DNA from: Chitinophaga sp. H8
Lineage (GTDB): Bacteria; Bacteroidota; Bacteroidia; Chitinophagales; Chitinophagaceae
Direction: 5' to 3'
Length of the DNA: 64,000 nt
Assembly: GCF_040567655.1 (NCBI RefSeq)
Contig: NZ_JBEXAC010000002.1
Coordinates: 868,001-932,000 of the forward strand
Shown here: one piece after another, positions 53,538 to 62,470 of the stretch
How the letters are laid out: every line of letters begins with the position of its first letter
How positions within the stretch are numbered: the first letter of the stretch is position 1
The notes under the pieces: model-generated
Databases searched by the model: none
What the model was told of the DNA's origin: nothing
What the model saw: only the letters and a program-made list of their open reading frames with translations
Made by a program: the position numbers and the translations under genes

Positions 53538-55637
53538 ATGTCAGTTATTCAAAAAATCAGGGACAAGTATGCCATAACGATCGTTGTAGTGATCTGTCTG
53601 GCTATTGTGAGTTTCCTTCTGCAAGACGCCTTCTTTGGTAGAGGTTCTTTATCCCAGGGCTCCAATACCGTGGGAAAAGTTAATGGACAAGAATTGGATC
53701 GGTCAGAGTATGATCAACGGATAAAGAATGAAGAAGAGAATCTTCGTCAGCAAAGTCCCGGTGGTTTGAACGACCAAACCCGCCAGTATGCCCAGGAGCT
53801 AGCCTGGAACCGTTTTTTGAATGAACAGATCATGACTGCACAATTTGAAAAATTGGGAGTGGAAGTGACAGAAGCAGAAAAGGTAGACCAGTTTTTTGGT
53901 AAACACCCTAATCCAATAGTGGTGCAATATTTTACCAATCCGCAAACCGGCCAGTTTGACCCTGCTCTCGTAAAACAGGCATATAGTAATGTAAGTCAGG
54001 ATAAAACAGGCAGAATGCGTGAAATGGTTCGTCAGCTGGAAGATGCAGTGGCCAAAACGCAACAGCAACAAAAATATCAGAACCTGATCAAGCAGGGAGT
54101 ATATTATCCTAAGTGGTTAGCAGACCAGCAACAAAAGGATAATGCTCAGACAGCTACTGTATCATATGTAAATGTACCTTATGCTTCTATTGCAGATTCT
54201 ACCATACAGGTAACAGATGCCGAACTCAATAAATTTATCCAGGATCACAAGGAACTGTTTAAAGTAGAAGAGTCCCGTAAAGTAGAATATCTGTCTTTTG
54301 ACGCATTACCTTCTGCTGCTGATACCGCTGCTGCCATGAAATTAATGGTAGAACTGAAAGCAGAAATGGATACCACTAAAGATATCGCCGGTTTTATTAA
54401 CCGTAATTCTGAAATGAAGTTTTTTGATGGATATGTGCCAAAGAGCAGCAGCATGGTACCTCATAAGGATTCAGTAGTGGATTTACCAATCGGTGCTATT
54501 TTCGGACCATATTATGATGGTAATACAGTAGCATTTGCAAAAATGCTGGATCGTAAAACGATGCCGGATACCGCTAAAATCCGTTTTGTACTGGTTAGCA
54601 CACAACAGGGCCTGGCTGATTCTATCGCTAAAAGACGTATTGATAGCGTAGAAACTGCTGTTAAAGGTGGTGCTGATTTCGCTACGATGGTAGCCATGTA
54701 CTCTGATGATGAAAGCAGTAAGGCTAATGGGGGTGAGTATGAACTGACTCCTACTACTAACTTCCCGGTAAAAGAAGTAAAGGACTTTGCTTTTGATGGT
54801 AGTAAAGGACAGTCTAAAGTAATGAAAACACCTTATGGTTATTTCCTGGTACAGGTAATGGAACAGAAGAACTTCGGTCCTGCTGTAAAAGTTGCCTACC
54901 TGGCAAAAACAGTAGATGCAAGTAAAGAAACAGACGGTAAAGCATATGCTGAAGCAAATGAATTTGCCGGTAAGAATAACTCTCAGGTAGCTTTCGATAA
55001 AACCATTCAAAAAGATGGTTTGAATAAAAGGATTGCAGATAATATCCGCCCAATGGATTTTGTAATTCCAGGTATTGGCCAGGCTCGTGAACTGGTACGC
55101 TGGGCTTATGAAGCAAAGAAAGGGGATGTTAGTACCGTATTTTCCTTTGAAAATAAATATGTAGTAGCTGTTTTAACCAGCATTCGTAAAGAAGGCCTGG
55201 CTCCGCTGGAAGATGTTAAACCACAGGTAACTGCTGAAGTAAAGAAAAATAAAAAAGCTGCACAGATTATAGCCAAACTGCAAACACCTGCTTCACTGGA
55301 TGCTGCTGCGAAAACAACCAGTCAACCAGTATTGCATGCTGAAGGCGTAACTTTTGCAACACCATTTATTGCTTCTATGGGCTTTGAACCAAGAGTAGCT
55401 GGTGCGGCATTTAATAAAGCATGGGGTACAGCTAAAGTTTCTGCACCTATTGAAGGTAATGGTGGTGTATTCGTAATAAAAGTGGATGCTTACCAGCCAG
55501 CTGCTCAACCTGCGCAAGACCTGGCTACTATGCAGGCTGCTTATGAACAAGGCATCAAATCCATGCTGGATAATCAGTTATTTGAAGTACTGAAAAAGAA
55601 GAGTAAAGTGGAAGATAACCGCTTTAAGTTCTTCTAA
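53538..55637 (+). CDS. PpiD/SurA-like peptidylprolyl isomerase, membrane-anchored
   Basis: 699 residues. An N-terminal membrane helix (about 12-28, ITIVVVICLAIVSFLLQ) precedes a SurA_N-type chaperone region (VGKVNGQELDRSEYDQRI, residues 47-64). A parvulin rotamase region lies at about 335-445 with TAKIRFVLVS, GGADFATMVAMYSDD, and VMKTPYGYFLVQV. A second rotamase-like stretch and a C-terminal part follow. This is the PpiD layout: an inner-membrane-anchored periplasmic foldase for outer-membrane proteins. It has its own strong promoter and terminator. It is the first rightward gene beyond the origin-like region. Confidence 0.92.
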   Translation: MSVIQKIRDKYAITIVVVICLAIVSFLLQDAFFGRGSLSQGSNTVGKVNGQELDRSEYDQRIKNEEENLRQQSPGGLNDQTRQYAQELAWNRFLNEQIMTAQFEKLGVEVTEAEKVDQFFGKHPNPIVVQYFTNPQTGQFDPALVKQAYSNVSQDKTGRMREMVRQLEDAVAKTQQQQKYQNLIKQGVYYPKWLADQQQKDNAQTATVSYVNVPYASIADSTIQVTDAELNKFIQDHKELFKVEESRKVEYLSFDALPSAADTAAAMKLMVELKAEMDTTKDIAGFINRNSEMKFFDGYVPKSSSMVPHKDSVVDLPIGAIFGPYYDGNTVAFAKMLDRKTMPDTAKIRFVLVSTQQGLADSIAKRRIDSVETAVKGGADFATMVAMYSDDESSKANGGEYELTPTTNFPVKEVKDFAFDGSKGQSKVMKTPYGYFLVQVMEQKNFGPAVKVAYLAKTVDASKETDGKAYAEANEFAGKNNSQVAFDKTIQKDGLNKRIADNIRPMDFVIPGIGQARELVRWAYEAKKGDVSTVFSFENKYVVAVLTSIRKEGLAPLEDVKPQVTAEVKKNKKAAQIIAKLQTPASLDAAAKTTSQPVLHAEGVTFATPFIASMGFEPRVAGAAFNKAWGTAKVSAPIEGNGGVFVIKVDAYQPAAQPAQDLATMQAAYEQGIKSMLDNQLFEVLKKKSKVEDNRFKFF

Positions 55638-55664
55638 TCAATATATTATAACTATTTTAAGGGG

Positions 55665-55694
55665 AATGCCGCGCAATTTGCGCGGCATTTTTAT
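55665..55694 (+). terminator. Terminator of the PpiD-like gene
   Basis: Arms AATGCCGCGC (55665-55674) and GCGCGGCATT (55680-55689) enclose an AATTT loop and run into TTTTTATTT. It begins 28 bases past the stop codon. Confidence 0.9.
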
Positions 55695-55754
55695 TTCATA
55701 AGCCCGTCAACAGTGAGCTTAAGGCTAATCATCTTATGTGAGCCGGGGATTTCG

Positions 55755-55762
55755 TAAATTTG
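55755..55762 (+). promoter_or_regulatory. -7 promoter element before the DUF2480 gene
   Basis: TAAATTTG matches TAnnTTTG and lies 23 bases before the ATG at 55785. Confidence 0.55.
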
Positions 55763-55784
55763 TATTATTCTAATAAAGCAAATC

Positions 55785-56291
55785 ATGGATGAAATCATCA
55801 ATAAAGTGGCGCAGAATACTTCCCTGATCACTCTGGATCTGGAAGATTATTATCCCAAAGGAGAAATTGTAGTGTTTGACATGAAAGCGCATTTGTTCAT
55901 GGAGCTCATTCTAAAAGAAAAGGACTTCCGCACAGCTATGCAAAACCTGGATTGGGAACAGTACCGGGATAAGAATGTGGCTATCACCTGCACTGCTGAT
56001 GCCGTGATCCCATTATGGGCTTACATGCTGGTAATGACTTACCTGTCTCCTATGGCAGCATATGCCGCCTTTGGAGATGCTGCATTTATGCATAATACAT
56101 TGTTCCTGAAAAGTTTATCCCAGATAGATGTTGCTGCCTATGCAGACAAGCGGGTGGTTATAAAAGGATGCGGGGATAAAAGTGTAGGAGAACTTGCCTA
56201 TGCTGAAATTACCAGGCTGTTGGTACCTGTAGTGAAAAGCATTATGTACGGAGAACCATGTTCCACTGTACCTATTTATAAAAAAAGATAG
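55785..56291 (+). CDS. DUF2480 family protein
   Basis: 168 residues. The sequence has the DUF2480 pattern: LITLDLEDYYPKGEIVVFDMK near the start, DWEQYRDKNVAITCTADAVIPLWAYMLV in the middle, and VVIKGCGDKSVGELAYAEIT with a conserved Cys-Gly near the end. The family is largely confined to Bacteroidota and has no known function. No signal peptide or membrane helix stands out (YMLVMTYLSPMAAYAAF is only moderately hydrophobic). It has its own promoter element, and the lipoprotein gene follows 64 bp downstream on the same strand. Confidence 0.85.
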   Translation: MDEIINKVAQNTSLITLDLEDYYPKGEIVVFDMKAHLFMELILKEKDFRTAMQNLDWEQYRDKNVAITCTADAVIPLWAYMLVMTYLSPMAAYAAFGDAAFMHNTLFLKSLSQIDVAAYADKRVVIKGCGDKSVGELAYAEITRLLVPVVKSIMYGEPCSTVPIYKKR

Positions 56292-56355
56292 TTGTCTGGC
56301 TTCCCGGCAGGCATTTTGCTAAAACTCCACAAAAGGAATTACAAAAGCAGGTACT

Positions 56356-56982
56356 ATGGGACTAAAAAAACAGTTTTCGTTCCTTTTTCTTATTGCATTA
56401 GCTGGTATTTATGGATTATCTGCCTGCAATGGATGTAATACTAATAAACAGGATAATAAAGAAGATACGGTAGCTGTAAATACAAATAAATACAGGGATA
56501 CCGTAAAGCTATGGACAGAACAACGGATGATCCAATGGACGGGCTGGCTGGACAGCAGCATGCACCAGAAATTTACATTCGATAGTCTTGAAATAGCAGA
56601 CGCAGATACCCTGCCTGCAGAGATCAGCAGTATAATGCCGGCAAAACAGTTCAATGATTTTAATCCATACTTCATATATAGCCCTGATAGTAGCCAGGTA
56701 ATAGACTTGCTGAGTTATGGAAATTTCCTACGCAAAAACAAAAAAGGTCAGATAGTGCTGGAAAGCGGAGAACCGGACACAGAAGTGGCCATTATAAATG
56801 TACAAACCAAAAAAAGGGAAAGAATCCTTTTTACAGGGCCGTCTACCCTGATAAAAGAAGCAATCTGGGTGGATAATCAGACCGTTTTGATTGGAGGTGC
56901 CATGTATGATGAAAATAATGTGCTGGTACCTGTTTTATGGAAATATAGTGTACCTCATCATATACTTGAAAGCTGGCAATAG
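56356..56982 (+). CDS. Lipoprotein of unknown function
   Basis: 208 residues. The signal ends in a LSAC lipobox (Cys24), followed by a second Cys in NGCN and a charged Lys/Asp/Asn linker. The mature part has beta-rich segments with a propeller-like feel (FIYSPDSSQVIDLLSYGNFL, VLIGGAMYDENNVLVPVLWKYSV). I do not recognise a family. It lies 64 bp after the DUF2480 gene and converges on corA with 5 bases between the stops. Confidence 0.75.
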   Translation: MGLKKQFSFLFLIALAGIYGLSACNGCNTNKQDNKEDTVAVNTNKYRDTVKLWTEQRMIQWTGWLDSSMHQKFTFDSLEIADADTLPAEISSIMPAKQFNDFNPYFIYSPDSSQVIDLLSYGNFLRKNKKGQIVLESGEPDTEVAIINVQTKKRERILFTGPSTLIKEAIWVDNQTVLIGGAMYDENNVLVPVLWKYSVPHHILESWQ

Positions 56983-56987
56983 CCAAA

Positions 56988-58100
56988 CTAAAACCAGCCT
57001 CTCTTCTTGAAAATAATGATCATCAGCACAAAGATAAGTCCCATTGCTCCCAGGGTAATAAAATAGCCATGGGGGGATTCCAACTCCGGCATATGCTTAA
57101 AGTTCATACCGTAGATACCGGCAATAACAGTAAGAGGTGCCATAAGAGTAGTTACGACTGCAAGCACCTTCATCACTTCATTCATTTTCACATTTAGCTG
57201 GGTATGATATAATTCCTGCAGATTGAGCACCATATCTCTGTAATTCTCCGTGAGATCATTGCATTGAAGAATATGGTCGTATACATCTTTATAGTATTTG
57301 GTAATACGATCTTCCAGCAAATTACTTTCACTTTTTAAAAAGCCATTCACCAATTCCCTGACCGGAGCAATAGCTCTTCTGAATAATAATAACTCTTTAC
57401 GAAGGAAATTTATACGTGCCAAAGCCCTGGTAGTGGGCTGATGCTGTACAGCTTCTTCCATCAGTTCTATACGTTCGCCGAGTTTATCCAGCACAATAAA
57501 ATAGTTGTCAATAATCATATCCAGAAGGGCATAACAAAGATAGTCGGCACCGGCGGTACGAATACGGGTACCCGGAATGCGGAGCCTGTCCCGGATAGGC
57601 TCAAATACATCTCTCAATGGATCATCCTGGAAAGAGATAACAAAGTTTTTACCTAATACGATGCTCACCTGCTCCTGCTCTACAGTGGAGGTTTCTGTAT
57701 TGAAATAGATCATAGGCAACAGGCAAAAAAGCGTATCTCCTATCTCATCCATTTTGGCCCGCTGCCCCACACTAAGAATATCTTCTTCTACCAGAAAATG
57801 AATCTGGTAATGTTCACAAAGTGCATGTACCTGTTCCTTATTGATACCATCAATGTTTAGCCAGCTGACTGCTGGTGTATCCAGATATTTAAAAGCTGCT
57901 GCTATATTATTATCGTCTATAATTACTTCATCACAATTCCCTGGCGTAAAATCAAAAACGGAAATCTTTACATGCTCTGCCTGAGGCCTGGTAGCTACTC
58001 CGTTTGCGGGATTGAAGTTCATAATGCGCTGCTTTTTCACCTTGAAAGGGTTCAATACATCCAGCACATCAGGAATGGGTATTATTTTTTTTCTGGGCAT
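56988..58100 (-). CDS. corA: Magnesium/cobalt transporter CorA
   Basis: 370 residues from the ATG at 58100; a longer frame to 58196 adds a hydrophobic leader that no CorA has and is rejected. The large cytoplasmic N-domain (about 1-300) has an SWLNIDGINKEQV segment and coiled helices. The two C-terminal membrane helices are preceded by VIAGIYGMNFKHMPE, containing the GMN selectivity motif, and the protein ends in basic KKRGWF. It imports Mg2+ across the inner membrane. It stands alone on the minus strand. Confidence 0.94.
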   Translation of the reverse strand: MPRKKIIPIPDVLDVLNPFKVKKQRIMNFNPANGVATRPQAEHVKISVFDFTPGNCDEVIIDDNNIAAAFKYLDTPAVSWLNIDGINKEQVHALCEHYQIHFLVEEDILSVGQRAKMDEIGDTLFCLLPMIYFNTETSTVEQEQVSIVLGKNFVISFQDDPLRDVFEPIRDRLRIPGTRIRTAGADYLCYALLDMIIDNYFIVLDKLGERIELMEEAVQHQPTTRALARINFLRKELLLFRRAIAPVRELVNGFLKSESNLLEDRITKYYKDVYDHILQCNDLTENYRDMVLNLQELYHTQLNVKMNEVMKVLAVVTTLMAPLTVIAGIYGMNFKHMPELESPHGYFITLGAMGLIFVLMIIIFKKRGWF

Positions 58101-58242
58101 ATGTAATATTAGACAGTAGGGTAATACACAAAGTAAATTTAAAGGAAAAAAGCCCAGGGACCAACCATCTGATGCATATACTGGCAGGTAAGCCAAGCTG
58201 GCGGAAAACGTACCCCATTATGGTAAAGAATCCGGTGAGTCC

Positions 58243-58272
58243 AAAAAAATAACGTACCTCTTTAGAGGTACG
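58243..58272 (-). terminator. Terminator of the DUF5077/DUF3472 gene
   Basis: Arms CGTACCTC (58253-58260) and GAGGTACG (58265-58272) close a tetraloop TTTA. On the minus strand it is followed by seven T (58243-58249). It is 40 bases beyond the gene stop. Confidence 0.85.
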
Positions 58273-58311
58273 CTATATAGATAACTTTGTAGCTGCTGTC
58301 TGTAGCTGAGC

Positions 58312-59574
58312 CTAGAATTTTGGCAAATCAATTTCAGGATGCTTCCCCGTAGCTGGTCTTTCAAAAACATCCCCATACTTAGCATTGGCTGGGATAAACC
58401 CGCCATTCCATAAATAGAACCACCCATTTTCTGATCCTCCGCCAAAGTCAAGACGGTCTTTGGCTTTAGCAGTTGCGTCATTGCTGAACTTCGCTTTAGT
58501 CAGTTCTATCCACTCTCCTGCATTGGTTTTTATCCAATGGTTACCAAAATAGCCCTTGCGGTAAAGCTGCCCGTTTTCAAAGTAAAAGTTTTCCAGGAAG
58601 GAATATAAATGCCCCATGTACTTCCCATCTTTGGGTGCCCGGAAGCTGGCAATTAGCTTCCACTCATTATGTTCAGGAACGTAAAAATAGGCAGAGTAAG
58701 TAGTGGTAGTGCCCTGTGGAACGCTGTGCATCAGAAACCGGTAAGTTTGACCAGCTTTCCAATTATACACCCAATGGCTATGGCCACCTGTACCTTCACC
58801 GCCAAATCCGCTGGCATGTACACTGTCTCCTTTGGCCAGCAAGGTAACCTGATCTTCATATTTTACTTTGTCCCGGGATTCTGGTTCTCCACCGGCGTCC
58901 CACACAGAGAAAATAATCCTTCTTTCCGAAGGCCCGTTTACCTGCATCCCAAAGTATCCACGATGAAAACCACAGGACATAAAATAAGTACCCAGTTTAT
59001 CCTCACCTTCCGGCACCTTAATTTCACCATAAAACCATTCTACATTTTTGTTGTCCGGCACCGGGTAGTTCAGATGCACCGAAGCAGAACGGCGCCAGGA
59101 TTTAGCATTGAACTGTATATCTTTTGTAGCAGTTCCTGTTAATGAAACGCCCTGTATATCAGCATACACCTTACCTGATCTTTCCAGCCCTTTTAGTGAA
59201 AGGGAGTAAAATCCGGTCTTCTTTATTTTCGTTTCCAATACGGGTATTGTAACGAAATCAGCTACTGCAGGGACTGAGATGGTTTTATCTACACCATTAA
59301 GGGTGGCTTTTACCTTACTGATACCATCTGCCTTTGCCTGTAATATAACCTTTAGATTACCGGGATTACTTACATAAAAATAGAAGTTAACCGTGTTTGC
59401 AGCATCTGTCCACCCCGCTACTCCTCTCCTTTCATTAATATTTACCCCTTCTTCCTGGGGCGCTGCATAGGCTGTAAATCCGGGAATAGTTATTTGCGTG
59501 GATTGCGCCAGCGTAGTGTGGCTAATAATCATACAGCAAATTGCTGCCAGTGCTTTCAGTTGATATCGGATCAT
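58312..59574 (-). CDS. Exported DUF5077-DUF3472 domain protein
   Basis: 420 residues. A signal peptide is cleaved after TLAQ near residue 23. DUF5077 (about 28-150) begins TIPGFTAYAAPQEEGVNI and ends near a SLTGTATK strand. DUF3472 (about 165-405) has WRRSASVHLNYPVP, RIIFSVWDAGGEPESRD, and FGGEGTGGHSHWVYNWKAGQTYRF. The jelly-roll-like pair is found in secreted Bacteroidota and Planctomycetes proteins, probably glycan-binding or glycan-acting, but no catalytic activity is established. It is a single gene on the minus strand, followed by a terminator. Confidence 0.88.
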   Translation of the reverse strand: MIRYQLKALAAICCMIISHTTLAQSTQITIPGFTAYAAPQEEGVNINERRGVAGWTDAANTVNFYFYVSNPGNLKVILQAKADGISKVKATLNGVDKTISVPAVADFVTIPVLETKIKKTGFYSLSLKGLERSGKVYADIQGVSLTGTATKDIQFNAKSWRRSASVHLNYPVPDNKNVEWFYGEIKVPEGEDKLGTYFMSCGFHRGYFGMQVNGPSERRIIFSVWDAGGEPESRDKVKYEDQVTLLAKGDSVHASGFGGEGTGGHSHWVYNWKAGQTYRFLMHSVPQGTTTTYSAYFYVPEHNEWKLIASFRAPKDGKYMGHLYSFLENFYFENGQLYRKGYFGNHWIKTNAGEWIELTKAKFSNDATAKAKDRLDFGGGSENGWFYLWNGGFIPANAKYGDVFERPATGKHPEIDLPKF

Positions 59575-59936
59575 TGCGAAGTTTGGGATGATGTACTACA
59601 AATAAAGCAGATGCAGGTGCCATATGCAACTATTGGCCGATAAAATTGACGCTGGTATGAGAATAATTAATTGCGGTAATAGCTGGTCAGGCAATTTGCG
59701 GTAATAAAAGACAGTAAATGGGAGGTGTATCACCTGTATTATCCCCGATATGAGTACAAAACTGCACAGGAAATAACCGGGTGATTTTAGCCTAAACCTT
59801 CACTATTGTGGATTTGTGGGAGATGCTTTGCGGAGGAATCGTTTTTGTGGCAATAATATAAGGCGATAGATAATAGAAAGAAGGACCTGGACATAGTAAT
59901 GACATTTAACCATTATCATACATAAAACTGATTATT
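59575..59936. other. Intergenic region with an 11-bp direct repeat
   Basis: No gene. TTGCGGTAATA occurs at 59671-59681 and 59696-59706, 25 bases apart start to start, about two and a half helical turns. It may be an operator for either flanking divergent gene. No clear TAnnTTTG pair was found upstream of the PfpI gene. Confidence 0.5.
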
Positions 59937-60533
59937 ATGGAAAAGCAATTAAAAGATAAGAAAGTAGCTATACTGGTGGCAAATGGGTTCGAGGAATCAG
60001 AATTTACTCAACCATTGGCAGCGCTGCAGGATGCCGGAGCCCAGGCAGAGGTAATTTCCTTGCAGCCAGGTAAAGTAAAAGCCTGGGCAGAAAAAAATTG
60101 GGGGAAAGCGTATGACGTAGATAAAACTGTGGATACAGTAAACGCGCAGGATTATGATGCATTGGTACTGCCAGGAGGTGTGATTAATCCCGACTTGCTA
60201 CGGGTAAACCAAGATGCTGTTAATTTTGTATCCGGCTTTTTTGATGATAGTAAGCCCATTGCTGCAATATGTCATGGCCCCTGGACATTAATTGAAACAG
60301 GTGAGCTGAAAGGAAGAAAAGTAACTTCCTATAAATCTCTTAAAACGGATCTTATCAATGCCGGGGCTAATTGGGTAGATGAAGAGGTGGTTGTAGATAA
60401 CGGCCTGGTTACCAGTCGGAATCCTGGAGATTTACCTGCCTTTTGTAAGAAGATGCTGGAAGAAATTGCAGAAGGAAAACATCAGGAGGAAGCGCCTCGT
60501 GAACAAGCTTTTCAAAGCCAGAAAATGAAGTAA
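59937..60533 (+). CDS. DJ-1/PfpI family protein
   Basis: 198 residues. The flavodoxin-like fold is evident: KKVAILVANGFEESEFTQPL with conserved Glu20, DALVLPGGVINPDLLR, and the nucleophile elbow AAICHGPWTLIE with Cys112-His113. This is the PfpI/YhbO branch, described as a general stress protease or glyoxalase/deglycase; the precise activity remains debated for the family. The C-terminal tail is charged and Gln-rich. No signal peptide. It is followed by a hairpin with arms at 60541-60552 and 60564-60575. Confidence 0.9.
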   Translation: MEKQLKDKKVAILVANGFEESEFTQPLAALQDAGAQAEVISLQPGKVKAWAEKNWGKAYDVDKTVDTVNAQDYDALVLPGGVINPDLLRVNQDAVNFVSGFFDDSKPIAAICHGPWTLIETGELKGRKVTSYKSLKTDLINAGANWVDEEVVVDNGLVTSRNPGDLPAFCKKMLEEIAEGKHQEEAPREQAFQSQKMK

Positions 60534-60540
60534 TATCCGG

Positions 60541-60575
60541 GGCTGACTAAAAAGAGAATATCCTTTTAGTCAGCC
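60541..60575. terminator. Intergenic hairpin after the PfpI gene, sequence related to the recQ element stem
   Basis: Arms GGCTGACTAAAA (60541-60552) and its complement (60564-60575) are perfect. No T-run follows on the plus strand. The arm resembles the outer stem of the branched element at 16625 (GGCTGATTAAAAAG), with a single difference over the shared 12 bases. It lies between convergent genes and may terminate either. Confidence 0.55.
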
Positions 60576-60585
60576 TTCCCCATTC

Positions 60586-60960
60586 TTATTTCTTTATCTT
60601 TTTATACTTTATTTCTACAGAAGCTACTCCAGCGTTAATCATATCTAATTTGCGGGCGGCTTTCTTAGAAAGGTCAATGATACGTCCATCTACAAAAGGA
60701 CCACGGTCGTTTATCCGTACTTTTACTGTACGTCCGTTAGCCAGGTTCACTACTTTTACTTTAGTGCCGAAAGGGAGTGTCCGATGGGCAGCCGTGAGTT
60801 TGCGCTGTCTGAAGATTTCACCATTGGCAGTCTTCCTGCCTTTGAAATAGTCCGCATAAAAAGAGGCCTTTCCACTTTGCGTTACCTTGGGGCTGCAGGA
60901 GGAGAAACATGCAACCAGCAATATGATGCCTGTAATATATCGTATAGCCATGCTTAACAT
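60586..60960 (-). CDS. RlpA-like septal ring lipoprotein (DPBB domain)
   Basis: About 124 residues from the ATG at 60960; an ATG at 60951 is equally plausible, and one at 61017 would precede the signal by 19 extra residues. The signal ends at FSSC, a lipobox-like Cys. The double-psi beta-barrel has [36 protein letters not shown] and [20 protein letters not shown], with the conserved RINDRGP. RlpA proteins bind or cleave denuded peptidoglycan at the septum. No SPOR domain, so this is a minimal form. It lies between the PfpI and PQQ-propeller genes on the minus strand. Confidence 0.88.
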   Translation of the reverse strand: MLSMAIRYITGIILLVACFSSCSPKVTQSGKASFYADYFKGRKTANGEIFRQRKLTAAHRTLPFGTKVKVVNLANGRTVKVRINDRGPFVDGRIIDLSKKAARKLDMINAGVASVEIKYKKIKK

Positions 60961-61054
60961 CTGTTTTGCTTTAATACTGCAAGATACCACTATCTGAAAA
61001 ACAGCGCTTAACAACAATTATTGTATCGGGTGATCATAATAACCCTAATAACGG

Positions 61055-62290
61055 TTACTGAAGTGCGTAGATGGTGCCATCTGTACTCCCAAAATATAAT
61101 ACACCATTTTCTATCCAGGGGGTAGAAAGAATACTTCCCATTTCTGAATACGCTTCATACATCTTTATGTAATCCTGCTGATACGTTTCCATTAAGTTGG
61201 TTCTTAACTGTTGGGTAGCAGGATCATAGAACTTGTTATAGGCTATTTTGCTGGCTACCGTCTGGAAGATATCCCTGATATGCCCTGTACTTAAATTTAT
61301 CTTATAAAGTTTACCATTTAAAGCACCCACATAACCAAATTTAGGAGTAGTAGTGATACTGCTAAAGATGTTAATAGTGGCATCAGCCTTCCATTGTAAA
61401 TCACCAAAGCCTGTATGGAAGGATAATACCCGCCGGGTATCCGAAGTGGTTACCAGTAGCCGGTTGCCTGCCAGGCTTGGAACGCTGGTCCAGCTGCCAG
61501 GTTCCCGGTATACCCATAATCCTTTACCGGTGCGGGCATGGAGAGCATATACATTGTAGTCCCTGGAACAGAAATACACACTGCTATCAGCGGCTACTGC
61601 ATGAAACTGAATTTCTCCTGCAGGGAAGTACCGCTCTCCGATGGTGTCAAATTTCCACCGTAATTGACCATTGGTTTCCAGGGCATAGAAAAAGCCATCA
61701 TAGCTGCCAATTAATATTGCATTGTCAGAAATTGTGGGAGAGGCATGCACCGGACCTCCCGTTTTAAATTTCCACCGGAGCTGGCCATTACGGGCGTCTA
61801 AGGCATAAATATGGCAGTCTCCGCTGCCAAAATAAATTACCCCATCATATATGGCTGCGGAAGAAAGGAAATAATCCCAGGTATCGGTTCTGCCCTCCCC
61901 CTCTGTTTTAAACTGCCACAATAATTGGCCCCGATGTATATCGAGCGCATAAAAGATACCATCAGCGCTAAGAAAAAAAACAGCATTCCCATCACAAACC
62001 ACAGACGCATTTACAGCACCACCAGTGCGGTATTTCCATAATTCTTTGCCGGTTCTTTTATCCAGTGCATACAGCGTAGAATCTCCTCCTCCGGCAAACA
62101 GGGAATTGCCATTAATTACGGGAGAGGCCACAATAGGTCTTTGTGTGTTGAATTGCCATTTTACCTGCGGGGCATCGGCAACATCTGCAGTAATGGTAAA
62201 ATTATTCCTGCTGGCAGTACGCCCTAAGTGCTGGGCTTGCAGGACAGTGTGGCAAAGTATTGCCAGTGCTAGTACAAATAAAGGTTTCAT
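61055..62290 (-). CDS. Exported PQQ-type beta-propeller repeat protein
   Basis: 411 residues with a signal peptide (cleaved near LQAQ, residue 20). Successive blades carry the GTLYALDxxTGKxLWKFKT-type repeat: DSTLYALDKRTGKELWKYRT, GIFYALDIHRGQLLWQFKT, CHIYALDARNGQLRWKFKT, GFFYALETNGQLRWKFDT, and YNVYALHARTGKGLWVYRE. The fold is that of BamB and of PQQ dehydrogenase propellers, but no catalytic PQQ site is evident. Function unknown; a scaffold or ligand-binding role is likely. It lies 94 bp upstream of the RlpA gene on the same strand. Confidence 0.87.
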   Translation of the reverse strand: MKPLFVLALAILCHTVLQAQHLGRTASRNNFTITADVADAPQVKWQFNTQRPIVASPVINGNSLFAGGGDSTLYALDKRTGKELWKYRTGGAVNASVVCDGNAVFFLSADGIFYALDIHRGQLLWQFKTEGEGRTDTWDYFLSSAAIYDGVIYFGSGDCHIYALDARNGQLRWKFKTGGPVHASPTISDNAILIGSYDGFFYALETNGQLRWKFDTIGERYFPAGEIQFHAVAADSSVYFCSRDYNVYALHARTGKGLWVYREPGSWTSVPSLAGNRLLVTTSDTRRVLSFHTGFGDLQWKADATINIFSSITTTPKFGYVGALNGKLYKINLSTGHIRDIFQTVASKIAYNKFYDPATQQLRTNLMETYQQDYIKMYEAYSEMGSILSTPWIENGVLYFGSTDGTIYALQ

Positions 62291-62470
62291 GAGGTAGGGA
62301 AATTATACCGCTGAATATACAGTTTCATTAACTTTTTTTAGGGATTATTATACAAGCTGCAATAGAGAGGGTTGGTGGGAAAGCAGAACAATATGCCTGG
62401 TAATATGTTTTATAAACCCACGGGCACAGGTATAGTTATTGTGTTTGTATTAAAATGTAAAACCTGATAT

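Noticed and set aside
56988-58196. Longer CorA with a hydrophobic leader
   Set aside because: CorA proteins have no signal peptide, and the ATG at 58100 gives normal family length.
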